A DNA stretch of 50,035 nucleotides from Tetmemena sp. SeJ-2015 (GCA_027382625.1 JAJKFJ010022578.1:1-50035), one strand, 5' to 3'. Positions 12,490 to 25,759 are shown, counted from the first letter of the stretch. Notes: generated from the letters alone by a model not told the origin. Numbers and translations are program-made.

Positions 12490-13180
12490 AGATAAAACAA
12501 GAATAACCTCGGCCAATAAACACATGTCAGCCCATGACGTCAGTTTAATTAGTGATCACACACCGCTTTTATTTAAGGGGACAAGAGAGGATCCCCTAGA
12601 GTACTTAACATCTGGCTACCCCGCCAGCACTCTCTCTGGGTCTATCTGAATCTGCCGGCCTCACTTGAGAGCAAAAAATCCTCGAATCCAGCCTTTATTA
12701 ATGACAAAAGGATAAAAAACGTAATAGACTTACCAAATTGACTTGATCAGTATGATTTTATGGTGTAAGGCGATCACATTAAGTAACAAGGGTAATGCAT
12801 TCACCAGTGGCTAGGCCTCGCATGCTTACCTTCTATAGCTGCGTCTGCAAGTACTAATGAAGCATAATCTTATACCTAACACGTCGAGTTCCCTTGAGAA
12901 TTTCCACTGTAACCATTGCGCTTTGTTAATTTCCCACAACTCCTTCACTGGGATATCACTAATCTAGGGCCAAAGGGTTTCAGATTGAGACGGAGTACAT
13001 TTCTCGCACTGCTTTGGGTTCGCCACAATCCTCGCACCCCTCTATTAGATGCACTATGCCACTTAACTTGGATTACTAAATTAGATCGCCTCCAAGGGAT
13101 AAACGTAACTTAGCAGGGTATTGAGTAATGGCCGACTAATCTCCCTACTGATCCAAGCCGACTTTGGTGCCATGCCACGG
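12490..13180 (-). other. GC-rich island with long minus-strand open frame (12661-13173)
   Basis: A block near 45% GC in DNA that is otherwise very AT-rich. The best frame runs on the minus strand from ATG at 13173 (MAPKSAWISREISRPLLNT) to TGA at 12661-12663, about 170 codons, with a CxxC pair near 13005 and a Trp-rich helix-like stretch (VKELWEINKAQWLQWKF) near 12925. A GTAAG motif near 12830 could be a splice site. Other frames are also partly open and only TGA counts as stop, so coding is not proven. A decayed transposon gene is my best guess from composition; no family is recognised. Confidence 0.35.
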
Positions 13181-14228
13181 ATTTTAAATTTTAAATTTTT
13201 TCTAATTAAATAATATATTTAAATTTTAATACCAAATTAAATCAATAGAATTTATTTTTTATTAAAAAATAACTTCTCCAATCTGGCCTAAATATTTTTT
13301 TTTTAATAAATAGGAAATCTTATAACAATTCAATTAATAGTGCTTAAATTATCACTATTTTTAAGTTATCTTAACATTTCACTCCAAAGAATACTATGAG
13401 AAATAATTTTAATTCATAAATCAATTTATAAATATAAATTTTAAATAATTCAGATCTGATTTAAATAATTATTTTTAATTCGTTCTATTTTTCTTTGTTA
13501 AAATTTCCACACAAAAAAACCACATCCCCAGTTTATTTCCTATTAGATCAAATTTATCCTTACCCGATTTAATAAACGTATTAATTTCTTAATTAAAATC
13601 AGAATACTTTATTTATTCTTTTTACTAATTTAACTCGTATTAGTGTTCCCTAAAAATTTTAAATAAAAGTAAAAAAAAAAAAAAAATAGAATTATTGGCC
13701 CTGATAATATTTAAAAAAAATTTTTAATTAAAATGGGTAAATAGTAGTTTTTCTTGAAATACTCAAATTAATAATTGTTGTAAATTGAATAGTGTTTCCT
13801 TAATTTTTTTTTAATTTTGCTTTTTTTGGGAAAAGTTTTAACACAGAACTAAAAACGCTCAAAATTATATAATAAAGCTAATATCTGCGATTCCTCATCT
13901 TGGATAATCATATTTCGTTTTGAGAATTGAGAAAGACTTCTCTATATAAAATAAATTATATATTTTTTTCTGATTGAACTTTCGGGCAATATGAAGATGA
14001 AGAGTCATTCTACTTTTTAACTGCCTAAAAGTTGCAACTACTTTTTATTATTTAAAAACATCTATTTTAATTGATTTCTATAATATAATTGCAAAGAATA
14101 TAATAGAACCTAACATAAGAAGTATTATTCCATTAAATAAAAAGTATCTAAAATGGTTAGGTAGGATTATTCTTCTTTCATCTACTTAATATGGTTATAG
14201 ATAATTTTTTATTAAAAAAACTATAAGA
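13181..14228. other. AT-rich gene-free stretch
   Basis: No supported gene. Long A/T runs, including a poly-A tract near 13670. Confidence 0.5.
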
Positions 14229-15037
14229 GTAATATTGAAAAAATGGCATTGATTTCGCGAAATTCTTTATTAATCTAAACCTATTCATTGTCTGTTGCAA
14301 AAGAGAGGCCTAGTCTCTAAGTCTAGTTTCTTAAAAGACTGGCAGTTTGAATATAATTTTTTTAGTAATTTTAAGATAATTAAGCAACTATATTAATAAT
14401 CAGCGAGGCTGAAGGCTTTCATTCTATGTAGTATAAACTTCTGAAAAAATATAATATCTGAGATCTAGAAAAGTTTTTGGAAAAGTTTGAAATTAAGAAA
14501 TGATTGCTCAAATGTTTGACATTAAAATTAGGTAAAAACATTGTCAGTTGAAGTAAAACTCCATTCTGATGTAGTAAAAACTCCATCTCTAAATTTTTAA
14601 AAGTAGCCAAATCAGAGACTCTGCTTTGCTTAATAATTTTTTATTATTAATTCTCTGATTGGCTACTTTAAAAATTTAGAGATGGAGTTTTACTTACATC
14701 AGAATGGAGTTTTACTTCAATTTGACATGTTTTTACCTAATTTAATGTCAAACATTTGAGCAATCATTTCTTAATTTCAACTTTTCCAAAAACTTTTCTA
14801 GATCTCAGATATTATATTTTTTCAGAAGTTTATACTACATAGAATGAAAGCCTTCAGCCTCGCTGATTATTAATATAGTTCTTAATTATCTTAAAATTAC
14901 TAAAAAATTATATTCAAACTGCAGTCTTTTAAAGAAACTAGACTTAGAGACTAGGCCTCTCTTTTGCAACAGACAATGAATGGTTTAGATTAAAAAGAAT
15001 TTCGCGAAATCAATGCCATTTTTTCAATATTATATAT
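14229..15037. mobile_element. Foldback (hairpin) element, arms ~390 bp
   Basis: About 14229-14624 is repeated in inverted orientation at about 14653-15037, with a loop of roughly 30 bp. The arms match along their whole length with scattered mismatches and small indels, so this is not a fresh copy. Both outer ends read TAATATTGAAAAAATGG, so a TA may flank the element. Open frames here mirror each other across the arms and are not credible genes. Transcribed, it would form long double-stranded RNA. Confidence 0.85.
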
Positions 15038-15661
15038 TCAATTTTCAAAATTAGTAATCAAAGAATACTCTAATTTAAATTTGAAATTAATTTAATATAT
15101 TAATTTTAGCATATTCAGAAAATAATATATTTAAAGCGTTGTTAAATCAATTTAAAACTCTCTGGAATTAAAGAATTGCTCATTCTTAGAAATAAATATT
15201 AGATAATTTAAATTATTGTTTAAATGATATTAAATAAATAGACAAAGTAATGTTGATTAAAATTAAATTCGATTCTATTTTTAATTAGAATGATGTTCTC
15301 TTTACACCTTTAATTACAGATATAACAATAAATTATATTAATACCTCCTCCCCTATGATTAACTCAATATTTAAATTAGATATAAAGTTTTCTCCCTTTA
15401 AAAAGAATTTCTAAATAAAACATCAAGAAAACTTGAAGTGGACCAGGAAAGAAAGAGTTAAATGATAAATAAAATGAGCATTATATCATAACAATGAAAT
15501 GCTTGTATGTTTTCGTATTGAGTTTTTAGTTTCCAAAATAAATTGTATTATTTATCAAACTTATGCGATTTAAGAGGATGAATTAATCTTTAAAATTCAG
15601 TTTAGTGACTGTGTAGAATCTAATCTCTAAATTACCTCTTTATTTAGTTTTTACATCCACA
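15038..15661. other. AT-rich stretch, no supported gene
   Basis: Nothing recognisable apart from A/T-rich simple sequence. Confidence 0.5.
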
Positions 15662-16145
15662 TATAGGATGAATATATTTCCAGAAATACAAAAAATGTGA
15701 TTAGTAAAAGCTCACCTGAATTAATTTTACATGAGTAATTTTTTAAATCAAATTTATTTTAAAATGGGCGAGCAACTAAGTTGAACATCACATGGAGACA
15801 GAAGACAAGTTGCACAATTCATCCTAAGGTTCAAGAATAAGAAATTTCATTAGAAATCTTTAGAATGAAATTCAATTAACAAGGTAAGATTTAAGAAGAA
15901 CTCCTTTTTAACTTTTACATAAATTAATTAACGATACAGGCAATTCATACTATGAGGGATGTGCATTGAAATATAAGATCGCTTTGCAGAATGACCTAAG
16001 GATGCAAATCTGGCAGTAAACTTCAAACTCAATACTGGGCAGTCTATAACCTTATTCTATATATCTTGTCTGATAAGTTCTATACTTTTGCAATTTTGTA
16101 TTTCTGGAAATAAATTGACTATCATCTTTTCATATTCATCCTATA
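15662..16145. mobile_element. TIR-bounded element carrying a spliced coding-like segment
   Basis: The left end reads TATAGGATGAATAT then ATTTCCAGAAATACAAAA; the right end is its inverse, with an 18-bp insertion between the two blocks (16091-16145). TATA is the outermost motif at both ends. Inside, a + strand frame (about 15772-16073) contains a GT-AG intron at 15884-15939 (56 nt, starting GTAAGA) and continues in frame to TGA at 16071-16073. The exons encode ordinary-looking protein (GNSYYEGCALKYKIAL). No upstream start is assigned. It may be a small transposon or an eliminated element holding a gene fragment. Confidence 0.6.
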
Positions 16146-16297
16146 TATATTTATAAATGGCTTTGTTACCTATTATCTTTTTTAAATTAAAATATTTAAA
16201 ATAGCTATAAAAATAGTAAAACTATTTTGAATTACGATGAGAATAATACAGATTTATTCCTCTTCAGAAAATTAAAAGAATCTTTTGTTAGTATAAA

Positions 16298-16697
16298 TAT
16301 AGTAGAAAATTTAATTAAAATTGGTGATTGGTTAAAATAATAAATTGAGAGCACCAACTTCGTGTCATATGAAATCACAGATTCAACCCCTTATCTAACA
16401 GCTTGTTCGATAGTTTTTCAAAAATTAATTGGGCTTCTTCTTTTATCATTACCTCAGCACCTCTCAGTAGCAAGATATGTAATGCGTACTCTAATTAATC
16501 TCAATTTCTGTGGCGCTTATAACTCTTTTCAGAGCATTCCATCACAAAAGTTGCAAGGATATAAAATTCTTAGATTTTTATTATGAATCGAATGATGAAA
16601 TAATTATTTAAAATGGACACCTTAAACTGCTTATGATTTATTAAATTTCAATTTAATATATCAATTAATTTGATTTTCCATTTAATTCTCGGCTATA
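16298..16697 (-). repeat. Dispersed ~400 bp repeat, copy A (degenerate)
   Basis: Homologous along its length to copies at 19804-20206 and 33473-33889. Left end TATAGTAG, right end CGGCTATA, so TATA flanks both ends. The minus-strand frame that is open in the 33.5 kb copy is disrupted here. Shared landmarks are GGTGATTGGTTAAAATAA near the left end and GCGCTTATAACTC in the middle. Confidence 0.8.
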
Positions 16698-17404
16698 ATT
16701 GTTTAATAAAAATTAATTTTAATAAAAATAAAAGTTGACTCAAAAAGAAAATTATTCTTAATCTCTCTTATTTATTTTAATTGTAATAAAATAAAAAAGA
16801 AGATATTTTAAAAATTTATTTTGCCTTAAACTAAACATTTAAAACAAAATCATATTAATCATGTATTACGTTCATTTAGTTCATTTTTTTTTAATTTAAT
16901 ATAATGGTTAGATTAAAAATATCTTCTTTTAATAATTTCAAAACTGAATTTATTTTCAAATCTTTAAAAATCAGAATAATCTTCAGCTTAATACTTCCTC
17001 AACAATTAAAAAATCATTCTATTATTAAACAATAAAAAAATTTTTTACTTTTACTTATAAAATAAATTTTATTATCTTTTAAACATTTAAATTTTCAATT
17101 AAAAATTTATTTTAAAGTATTACTTCGAAATCTTTAAAAAATAAATTAATTATATCTTTTGAATAGTCGAAATTAAAACGATTAAGAAAAAAATTCCATA
17201 AATTTAAATCCTAAAATTATTTAAATTATTAATTCTCAATTTCTTCTTAAGTTTTCCACTTAATGTAAAGAAAAAAGAACATTGAAATTTTATCTCCATT
17301 GTCAGTTACTCCCTACTCAATATTTAAATTATTTAATTTTTTTTACAATTTACAAAAACAAAATGATTTATTTTAAATAAATAAATCTTCTTATAATATA
17401 GATG
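16698..17404. other. AT-rich stretch, no supported gene
   Basis: No coding signal or structured repeat seen. Confidence 0.5.
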
Positions 17405-17786
17405 TAAAATCAAATAAGTGAATTGGATCGTGGGTTGTAGAAATAAGATCAAAACCCCAATTCTTAATAAATTATCTGAGCAAGAGCCTAATGATTAAAG
17501 TTTAATTGGCTGATTCTGAAACATTATATTATTGGGGTTAAAATATAATTTTAGAATATAATTAAAACTCTGAATTTAATGGATTTCCTTAGAGATCATG
17601 ATTAACCAATGGGGGGTAATAATTTAAAATTAAACCTAATCTTTTCCTAATTTAATATTAAAAATTTCACCCCTTACTTTTTTCTTAAAACCAGAGAATA
17701 TATTGGTAGATGATCATTTTTGCAAATAAATTAAGCTTAATCTTATTTCTACAACCCACGAAACCAATTCACTTATTTGATTTTAA
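17405..17786. mobile_element. MITE-like element, ~380 bp with ~45 bp TIRs
   Basis: The left end AAATCAAATAAGTGAATTGG followed by TCGTGGGTTGTAGAAATAAG is repeated inverted at 17740-17786 with a few mismatches. TA precedes the left terminus and follows the right one, consistent with a TA target duplication. The interior has no coding capacity. This is the layout of a non-autonomous Tc1/mariner-like element. Confidence 0.8.
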
Positions 17787-19066
17787 ATATTAATTTAAAA
17801 TGAATTCTAAATATATCAAATTATAATTTATATTGGCTCTAATGTTGAACACTTTTTGTTTAAAATAAGAGAGTTCCTTAAGATAATTGATCAATCATAT
17901 TTTAAGAAGTTTTGAGAAATAAGTTTAGAGAACGCAAAATTTTTATAAAATTTAACCTAAGGAGAACTATTTATATGACTAAATAAACCAAATAAAGTTT
18001 AATTTTTTTAATTAAATTTCACAAATATTGTATAATTATTTTATCATTAAATAAATTAAATCTTCACAATTCATTTCCAAGTTCAATCTAACTTCAAGCC
18101 TTCACTTTAAATATAAATTCTAAACTAAATTAGACTAGTCTAAAATTATTCAACTGAAGAATATCTTTAGTTCCAATAACTTCTATACTCATATTGAATT
18201 AAAAAATAAAGATTGGAATGATTCTCTTAAAATCCTCTATTTTATTTTAATAGTTTAATATTTATTAAAAAAAAATTACTTGAACTATTAAGTACAAGGA
18301 ATACTTATTTAAGGCATTAAAAGTTTCTTTAGATATTCTCATCGAAATTAATTTCATAGAGAGTCCTTAATTCATATCAATAGTTATTTTTTTAAATAAA
18401 GATATTTTTATTATCAGATTCAGATTAAATTTTTTCATAAACTTCTCCTTCCACATTACCTCAATTATTATCTGAAATAAAAATTATTTTGAATTTATTT
18501 GCTCATTTTACAATTTATATTTATAGAATAAATCCTCTTTTTTATTTTCTCTATCTTTATAGGAATCATGCGACATACTTATTCTTTGAATTGTTGACTT
18601 GCAAAAATTATTTAAAAGAATAAAAATTGACTGGAGATAGATAATGATTTTTAATTTATTGAATTAAGCTAATTCGATTCAGTTCTAAATTTATTTAATT
18701 TATGCTAAGTGAGAATATTTGATGCATCTATCTTTAATAAATAATTTCAAATATAATTTATGAAGACTTCAGACATATCTTTATTATGAAATTCATTTAA
18801 TAATTCTTTATAATAATTTTGGTTTATTCATAGTTAGATTTAATTTAATTTTAATAAATTGATTGGGATTTATAATTAATTATTAACTATTTGAATCCTT
18901 CTAATATGATAAAAGTTGATTTAATTGATGGAATAAGAATTGCATACATATTTTGTTGACCTTTATTATATTTATTACTTTAATTATTTGAATTTGATTA
19001 GAAAATATAAAGCTTCTCTTATAAGATAGATGGAAATATAAATGCTCAAAAAAAGGAGTGTAAGAT
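17787..19066. other. AT-rich stretch, no supported gene
   Basis: Nothing recognisable. Confidence 0.5.
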
Positions 19067-19260
19067 ATGAAAAAGTATCAATAACTATAAAATCAACCAG
19101 GTATGGCGATCTAAACATAATTGAAGCGCAGAAGTCCTTCATTGTTAGTTTTAATTCAGTTTAAAATTGTAAGTTGATCATTTATCTTGCAGTACCATTT
19201 CTTATGTAATAAATTAATAAATAATCTATATAAACTTAATTCTTGGCTATATTCAAATAT
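19067..19260 (+). CDS. Coding-like island (first exon candidate)
   Basis: ATG at 19067 (MKKYQQLQNQPGMAIQTQL) opens a frame with TAA/TAG as Gln. A typical 24-nt GT-AG intron follows at 19169-19192, and the frame stays open for about 20 codons beyond it. The island is less AT-rich than its flanks and stops without a clear end. It could be an isolated macronuclear-destined segment or a decayed gene fragment. No function recognised. Confidence 0.35.
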
Positions 19261-19803
19261 TATTAAAACAGAACATTTTAGGTTTACTTTAATATTAATA
19301 TGTACTGCTTCAATTAATTATATATAAATATAATTCAAGATATTTATATATTGAGCCATAATAGTCTGAGGTCTAGAGGTAAAGTCTAAACACAATTTAT
19401 AAAATTATTTTTAATTAGAATTTAAACAATTTAAATGATTAATTCGCATAATTTAATTGAGTTAATTTAGAAATAAACTAGACATTATAATTAGTTCTAT
19501 CAATATTTATAAGCTTAGAATTTTAAATTCTTTTTTTAAAATCCCAATTACAATTTTTTCAAATTACTCAAAATATTTTCATAATATGGGCATTGCTTGA
19601 AATGAATAAAAAGCATAAAAATGCATAATTCAGCAAAAATCCTCTAACCAAAATTATTTAAATTAATTAGCAATAATAAATATATAATAAACAAAGCTAG
19701 AATAAATTTCATTATATTTTTGAATTAATAAGATTCTCATTAAAAAAGGAAAAATATCCCATTTAAAATTACAGATTGTAAATTAATAAAAAAACCTATT
19801 TAT

Positions 19804-20206
19804 TATAATGAAAAATTTAATTTTAATCGTGATTGGGTTTAAAAAAACAAATGGGAGTAAAATTCTGAGTTTAAATCAATGATTACCCCTGATCTGCAGC
19901 TTGTTCGATAGCAAATTAAAATTATATGATTTTCTTCTTTAATCATCGCCCACACCATCGTAGTGAGATATGACTCATTCTTAATCACCCTCATCTTCAT
20001 CATTATCATATAAACTTGTGTCGCTTATAACTCTTGACTGAGCGCTCCCTCACAAAAGTTGTAAGGATAAAAAGTTCTTAGAATTTCATGCTTAATCCAA
20101 TGGTGTAATTATTATTCAAATTGGAAACACTTCAACTGTCGCTTATTTATTCCATTTTAATTTAATATCTAATTTAATTCTCTTTTTTATTAAATTCTCA
20201 GCTGTA
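19804..20206 (-). repeat. Dispersed ~400 bp repeat, copy B (degenerate)
   Basis: Close relative of the 33.5 kb copy, sharing TGTGTCGCTTATAACTCTTG and a long right-hand AT-rich tail. Right end CAGCTGTA; left end decayed to TATAATG. The minus-strand frame keeps the acidic stretch but has TGA where the 33.5 kb copy has TGC, and diverges after it. Confidence 0.8.
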
Positions 20207-22089
20207 TTTCCACATCTCAGTTCAGCAAACTCCAATGATGTTTTTTTTGTTGGTTAAATTGTCCATTCAAATGGAAAAACTGAGAGTGAGTTCTGACAGA
20301 GGAATTAATATATTGTAGCCCATTTTTAACCCTTTCTTTTGATATATAAAGCAGTAGAGAGATATCATCATCTTGATTTCTTAGTCTGGCATGTATATTC
20401 GTTAGATCGTTACGGAAATTAAGTTTGTGTTTATTTTAAAATTTTAATTTCTAAATTTTATATTAAAATTGATATTTATTAAGAATTTTTATGTATTTTA
20501 TGAAATGATATTTATTTTAAACTGATTTAGATCATATTTTTTTTTTAAAGTTTAATTGATTAATTCCACTTCAGCTATTAGATGCAAAACTATTTAATAG
20601 AAGATTTATTGAATTTGATTAAAGTTTAACTATTCAAAAGATAAATTGCCATTATTGATCAAGATTAAAATATGTTCAACAACTCCGAAAACATATAATT
20701 TATAATTTTTAATCTTAAAAGCTTTATTTCTTTTTCTGTTTGTATTTAAGAAATTATTAATTCCTGAAAATTAATAACCTTTAATATCATTTTGCTCTAA
20801 TAACTTAAATTTGAATAAATTTTTCTTTATTTAGTTCCAATAAAAGATGGAAGGTTAGATCCGGAGTTACCTTTTAAATACTATTATAAAATATAATAAT
20901 TTACAATTTGTAAAAATAGAGAAAAATTAAGTGTTTATTAAATCTCTAACAGTTAATTAAATGTACCTTTAAATATAAATACGATATATAAATATACTTC
21001 AAATCAAACAATTTAATAACTTAAAATAAATTTTTGTACAAAAAGAAAAATAGGGTTTTTAAAAAATCAAAAAAAAAATTTTCAAGAATTTTTAAAATTT
21101 TTCCCAAAAAACATAAAAGAAATCCAAAGGGATAAAATAAAAATAAAAAAATAGAGAGTTATTAATTTTCAAATACTTAATATCACAATCGTGTCAATAG
21201 ATTTAATTCTCTAATAAAAATCAGTTTGTCAGCCTAAGCATAATTAGCATTTAAGGTGAAAAATATTTTTATAATCACAAGTCTATTGGGATTAGACTAT
21301 TGCTACTTCTAAGTAATCTTATCTTACTCATTGTAAACCATTGGTCGAAGAGATGGCTTAAAATTAAAATGAATTTATAAATTTAAATTTAAAATTAATT
21401 CAAAGATTTTTAAAAATTTAAATTTATTTCCATTTTTAAAATATTTAAATCAAATTTTTTTTTTTAAAATCTTGGCAAAAATTTAAAATTTTTAATTAAA
21501 AAAATTTAAAAATTTTCAAACTTTTTGGATATAGGTACAACAATAAATAAGAAAAATTTGATTTACATCCTCAATAAATTACTAAATAAAAACTATCTTA
21601 TATTCTTTCATAATAAAGGCAAATTAATAGAATGGAAAAATTATAAGAAGAATTTTATGATTTTGTCAATCCCTAATCAATAAAAGTTAAGAATTAAGCA
21701 TTTGAAGTATGAAATTAAAATAATTTTTTAATTATAAACAATAGTTAGTAAATTTAAAGCTTAAAAATTTCGAAAGATTACTTATGAAATTTTATATTAA
21801 TTTATATATTTGAATAAGAAAATTTAAATTTTTATTGACTTAGGCAAGGAATATTTAATGTTTTTCTCATTTATATTTCCGAATAAATGGAAGTAAAGCA
21901 TAATTAATCTTTAAAATTGAATTAAAAATTCATTTAAATTAATCGTTAAGATATTTTTAAAATGATATTAAGTATCTTAAATTAAACACAATAATGATAT
22001 GAAAATTGAATAATACTTTTAAATTGGGGAAAATTTATTTCATCTATAAATTTTTGGGAAATTAAAAATTTTTAAATAAAACTCATATT
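20207..22089. other. AT-rich stretch, no supported gene
   Basis: A slightly less AT-rich patch at 20207-20440 shows no convincing frame. The rest is A/T-rich simple sequence. Confidence 0.5.
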
Positions 22090-22560
22090 TAAGGACAACT
22101 AAACATTTGGAAGCGATAATGCACGCAAATGAGATTTTGACTGCACCAAAAGGAAAATTTAATTCAAGTGGTTGAATCCGCAGGCAAAAAGGCACATTCC
22201 TTCAGTGTTACTCCTTGAATTGGTCACTGCCCAGCACTCTGAGCGAGATCTAATGAAAGCAGACCTCGTCTTAGGGAGGGTAGGTTTGAGCTGATATGTA
22301 TTCTTTCTCACCGTCTAACAGCTAGTTTTAGTTTCCAGATTTAGCCAAAACGAGAACAGTTGGTGTTATACAAATGCAGTGCAAATTAATTCAAAGTAGC
22401 TGAATTGAGAGTTGTATAAGGTGGAAGAATATTTGGTTTATTATGTCTAATAAAGTTCAGGAGAGTTTGAGCAGCTTCCAGTCTGAGTAATTCTATGAAG
22501 AAAAAGTATCAGAGGTCCACGTTTATTAGGTAGTAATTGAGCTTTTAAATTTAGATTCAT
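22090..22560 (+). other. GC-richer island with short coding-like frame
   Basis: Base composition rises sharply relative to both flanks. A + strand frame from ATG at about 22446 (MSNKVQESLSSFQSEQFY) continues to a possible intron start GTAGTAATTG near 22532 that ends TTTAG. The upstream part (22090-22440) shows no clean frame. Possible macronuclear-destined segment or promoter plus first exon. Confidence 0.3.
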
Positions 22561-25500
22561 TCTCTAAATATTCATCTTTATCAACTCTGATAATATATTT
22601 TAAAAATATATATTATTTTACAATTTTAAAAAATTTTTTTAAATTATATTCCAAAAATTATTCTTAAAAAAAAAATTAAAATTTTAAAATTACATAAAAA
22701 ATTTTAAATTTTTTTAAGAATTTTAAAATAATTACCTTTAAAATTTATATGATTTATTCAATATTTAAATTGTATTGTGGATAAAGAGTTAACCATTATA
22801 TTCCTGTGAATTGTCTTTAAATTTCACAAGAGTAAGGGACGAGAGAGAAATTGGAAGAATAAAAAGAACTTTAAAAATGGTAAAAAATTGAATTGACCAT
22901 TAAGTAGCCTATTAAAGAGGCAGAATGAATGAGATTAACCTTTATATAACAGAGAATACTTTAAATGACTTTGAAACCCGCTTTAATTAAAATAATTATT
23001 GAATGGAGGTTGATAATTTATTTTAGTCTATTCAGAGTCTCTCTCATCCGTAAATGAGACAGTTCATCACTACCGATTATTTATTATGGGTAGACGCGTT
23101 TTATGGAAGTTATTGCTCTTGACAGTTTTTAATTAATAATTTTATGTGGTGTTTTTTATTCCTGAAGATTTCTCATTTCCTTAATGTGTAAAAGCTTAAT
23201 CAAATAGGTATTTTAAAATTAATTTTTAATTAAACTAAACATTTAAAAAATATTATTTATTAAATTAATTATTTCTTTTGGCGCATTAAATAAATTTTTT
23301 CTTTTCCTTTAAATTATTTTAAAAATAAATTTTTTCAATTTGAAATTTAAAATTTTTTTATTTGAAAAAATTAAGTTTAATTTTTTTTGATTTTAAAAAA
23401 TTAAAAAATTTTTTTAATATAATCTATACCCTTTTAACCTTATTAAAATCATAATTTTATCAGAATTAATAATAATTTTTTTTTTTAAATTTAATTAAAA
23501 AAATAAATTGGGGTTTAAAAAATTTTATAATCTGTTAATTTATTAAATCATTGATAAAAATAAAGTTACTTAGAAAAAGATTCTATAACAACTAAATATC
23601 TTAAATTTTTTTAACTATTTATTTACCTCTGAATTGTTTTCAAAAGTGTTTGAATTTAATAAACTAGAAAGGATACTTAGAATTTTTATAATACGATTGA
23701 TTATTTTATTTGCTAAAATTTAGTTTTTGGTTTTAAATTCTTTTTTAAAATAAAGGGTAAATTCTTAAAAATAAATTTTGAATAAAAAAATTTAATTTTC
23801 TAAAAATTTTTTTTTAAAAAAATTATTTCTTTTTTTAAAGATAAAAAAAAAAATTTTAATTTTTTAAAAATTAAACCCTTTGTTAATGAAACAAAATAAA
23901 ATTTTTTAATAAAATTACAATTAAAGAATTTTATTAAAGAAAAAAATTTTTAAACTATAAACTGAACTTTAAAATTTAAAAAAAAATTTTGAAGAAAATA
24001 AATATATTTTTAGAAAAAATATCTAAAAAAAGTATTGCCTTTTATTTCTAGGCTCAGTTTAATTTCAAGTGCCATTTTTTAAAAAAAAATAAAATTTTCT
24101 TTCTTATTTAAATAAATTGTCTGGAAAAAGTTTTGTTTTATTTTTATTTTTTTTGAATTGAAAAAAAAAATATATTTTTTATAAAAAACCCCTATTTTAA
24201 ATTTTTTAATTTAAGAAAATTTATTTTAAATTTTAAGATAATTATTTCTTTGGGATATTTATAATAAATAATAATACATCTTATTAGACTCTCACAAAAA
24301 TTGATAGTTTGCTTTTTAATATCGCTTAGTTATTTAAAATACTATAATTTCATTAAAAAAAGTTTAGATAAGGAAGGAAATAATTTTTATTTAAATTTAT
24401 TATACCTTATTATCTCAATTATTAAATGAAACAAATAATATTTAATTTTTCTGGATTCAATTTTTATATCAAGAATAAATGCTCCTAATTACATTCTAAT
24501 ATTACAGCCTTCTATAAACTGTTATAATCACAAAATAAAAGTTATAATTATAAAAGCTAAAATATTTAATGAGGTAGAAATTGAAAAATTAATTTAAAGG
24601 GAAAATTAAAAATACTTAAAATTTAAATAAAGTATAAATTAAAATTTTTCTCGGGAACTTTTAAATAAAAACTCAAAAGATTAAAATTTTAATAAAATTT
24701 ATAAATATAAAAAACATTTTTAAAAAATTTAATTTTTTTAATAAAAATTTAAATTTAAATAATAATTGTAAAAAAATTTTTCCTTTTAATATTTTTTCAT
24801 TTATTTAATGATTAGAACAAGAAATTGCTTAAATGTTGAAGTTCAACCTACCTTTATAATGTTTATACCTTTAGTTATTTTAAATTAAATAGTAGCCCTA
24901 TTAAAGCTGGTGTATTTAAAATAGTAATATACAAAAGAAGAGCTTACGATATTTTAATCCCGAAAATTTTTTAAGTTTCACCAATAACTATGCAATAGTT
25001 TTATATTCTTTTCAAAAACGGTGCCTAGAAGAATTTTAATCTTTATAGGTATAGAGTTAGTTTCAAATTGGAAGAGTAATCAATATATATACCACAAATT
25101 TCCGAGAAAACAACAAATATATTTTTATTTTCCTTAATTCTTAACTATAATATTGAAATATTATTAAAATATTATTTAAGGTTTACTTTAATATTAATAT
25201 AACCTACAATAAATAAATATAATTTTAGATATTTCGATTTAAAGTATTAAAACATTATTGCAAAGTTAACAGAGATAAAATATAAATCTAAATTAAAAAA
25301 TTTTTTTCATGATATTAAAAATAATTTAATTAGGAGAGAGAAGAGTTATTAATTATTGAGTTTTAATTAAAAATAAGTCAACAATATATTAATTCGGTTT
25401 ATTTATTTGAATTGGAATTAATATTTTGAAGCTTTTTAAATAAAATAGAGACTCAACTCTAAGGTCTTTTAAAATAATGACCGAGCTGGGAATTAATTAA

Positions 25501-25759
25501 AAAAAGAATAATGTATAATTAAAATTCATGATCTCATTTTTATCCTAAATTATTAAATTAATTATCAGTTGAAAAAAAATGATAAAAACACAAAAAGCGA
25601 ATTTATTTCAGGAAATTTTTTTTATGTTAGTAAAATTTCTTAAAAAGTAAAAAGCATTCATACCAAATTTCTATAAGTCACAAAGTTTTTATTGAAAGGC
25701 TAAATTTATTGGCTACAATTGCATTTTAAATATAATTAAAAATTTTATTCGTAATTAAA
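22561..25759. other. Extremely AT-rich gene-free stretch
   Basis: About 3.2 kb of A/T homopolymer-rich sequence with no supported feature. Confidence 0.6.

Noticed and set aside
12490..13180. Ribosomal RNA or other structured RNA in the GC-rich island
   Set aside because: I could not recognise any conserved rRNA, tRNA or snRNA core sequence.
14419..14610. Minus-strand open frame in the left hairpin arm
   Set aside because: It mirrors sequence in the right arm where the frame is broken, and its residues look like AT-rich chance translation.
16362..16586. + strand open frame in repeat copy A
   Set aside because: It runs opposite to the frame preserved in the 33.5 kb copy and is not conserved between copies.
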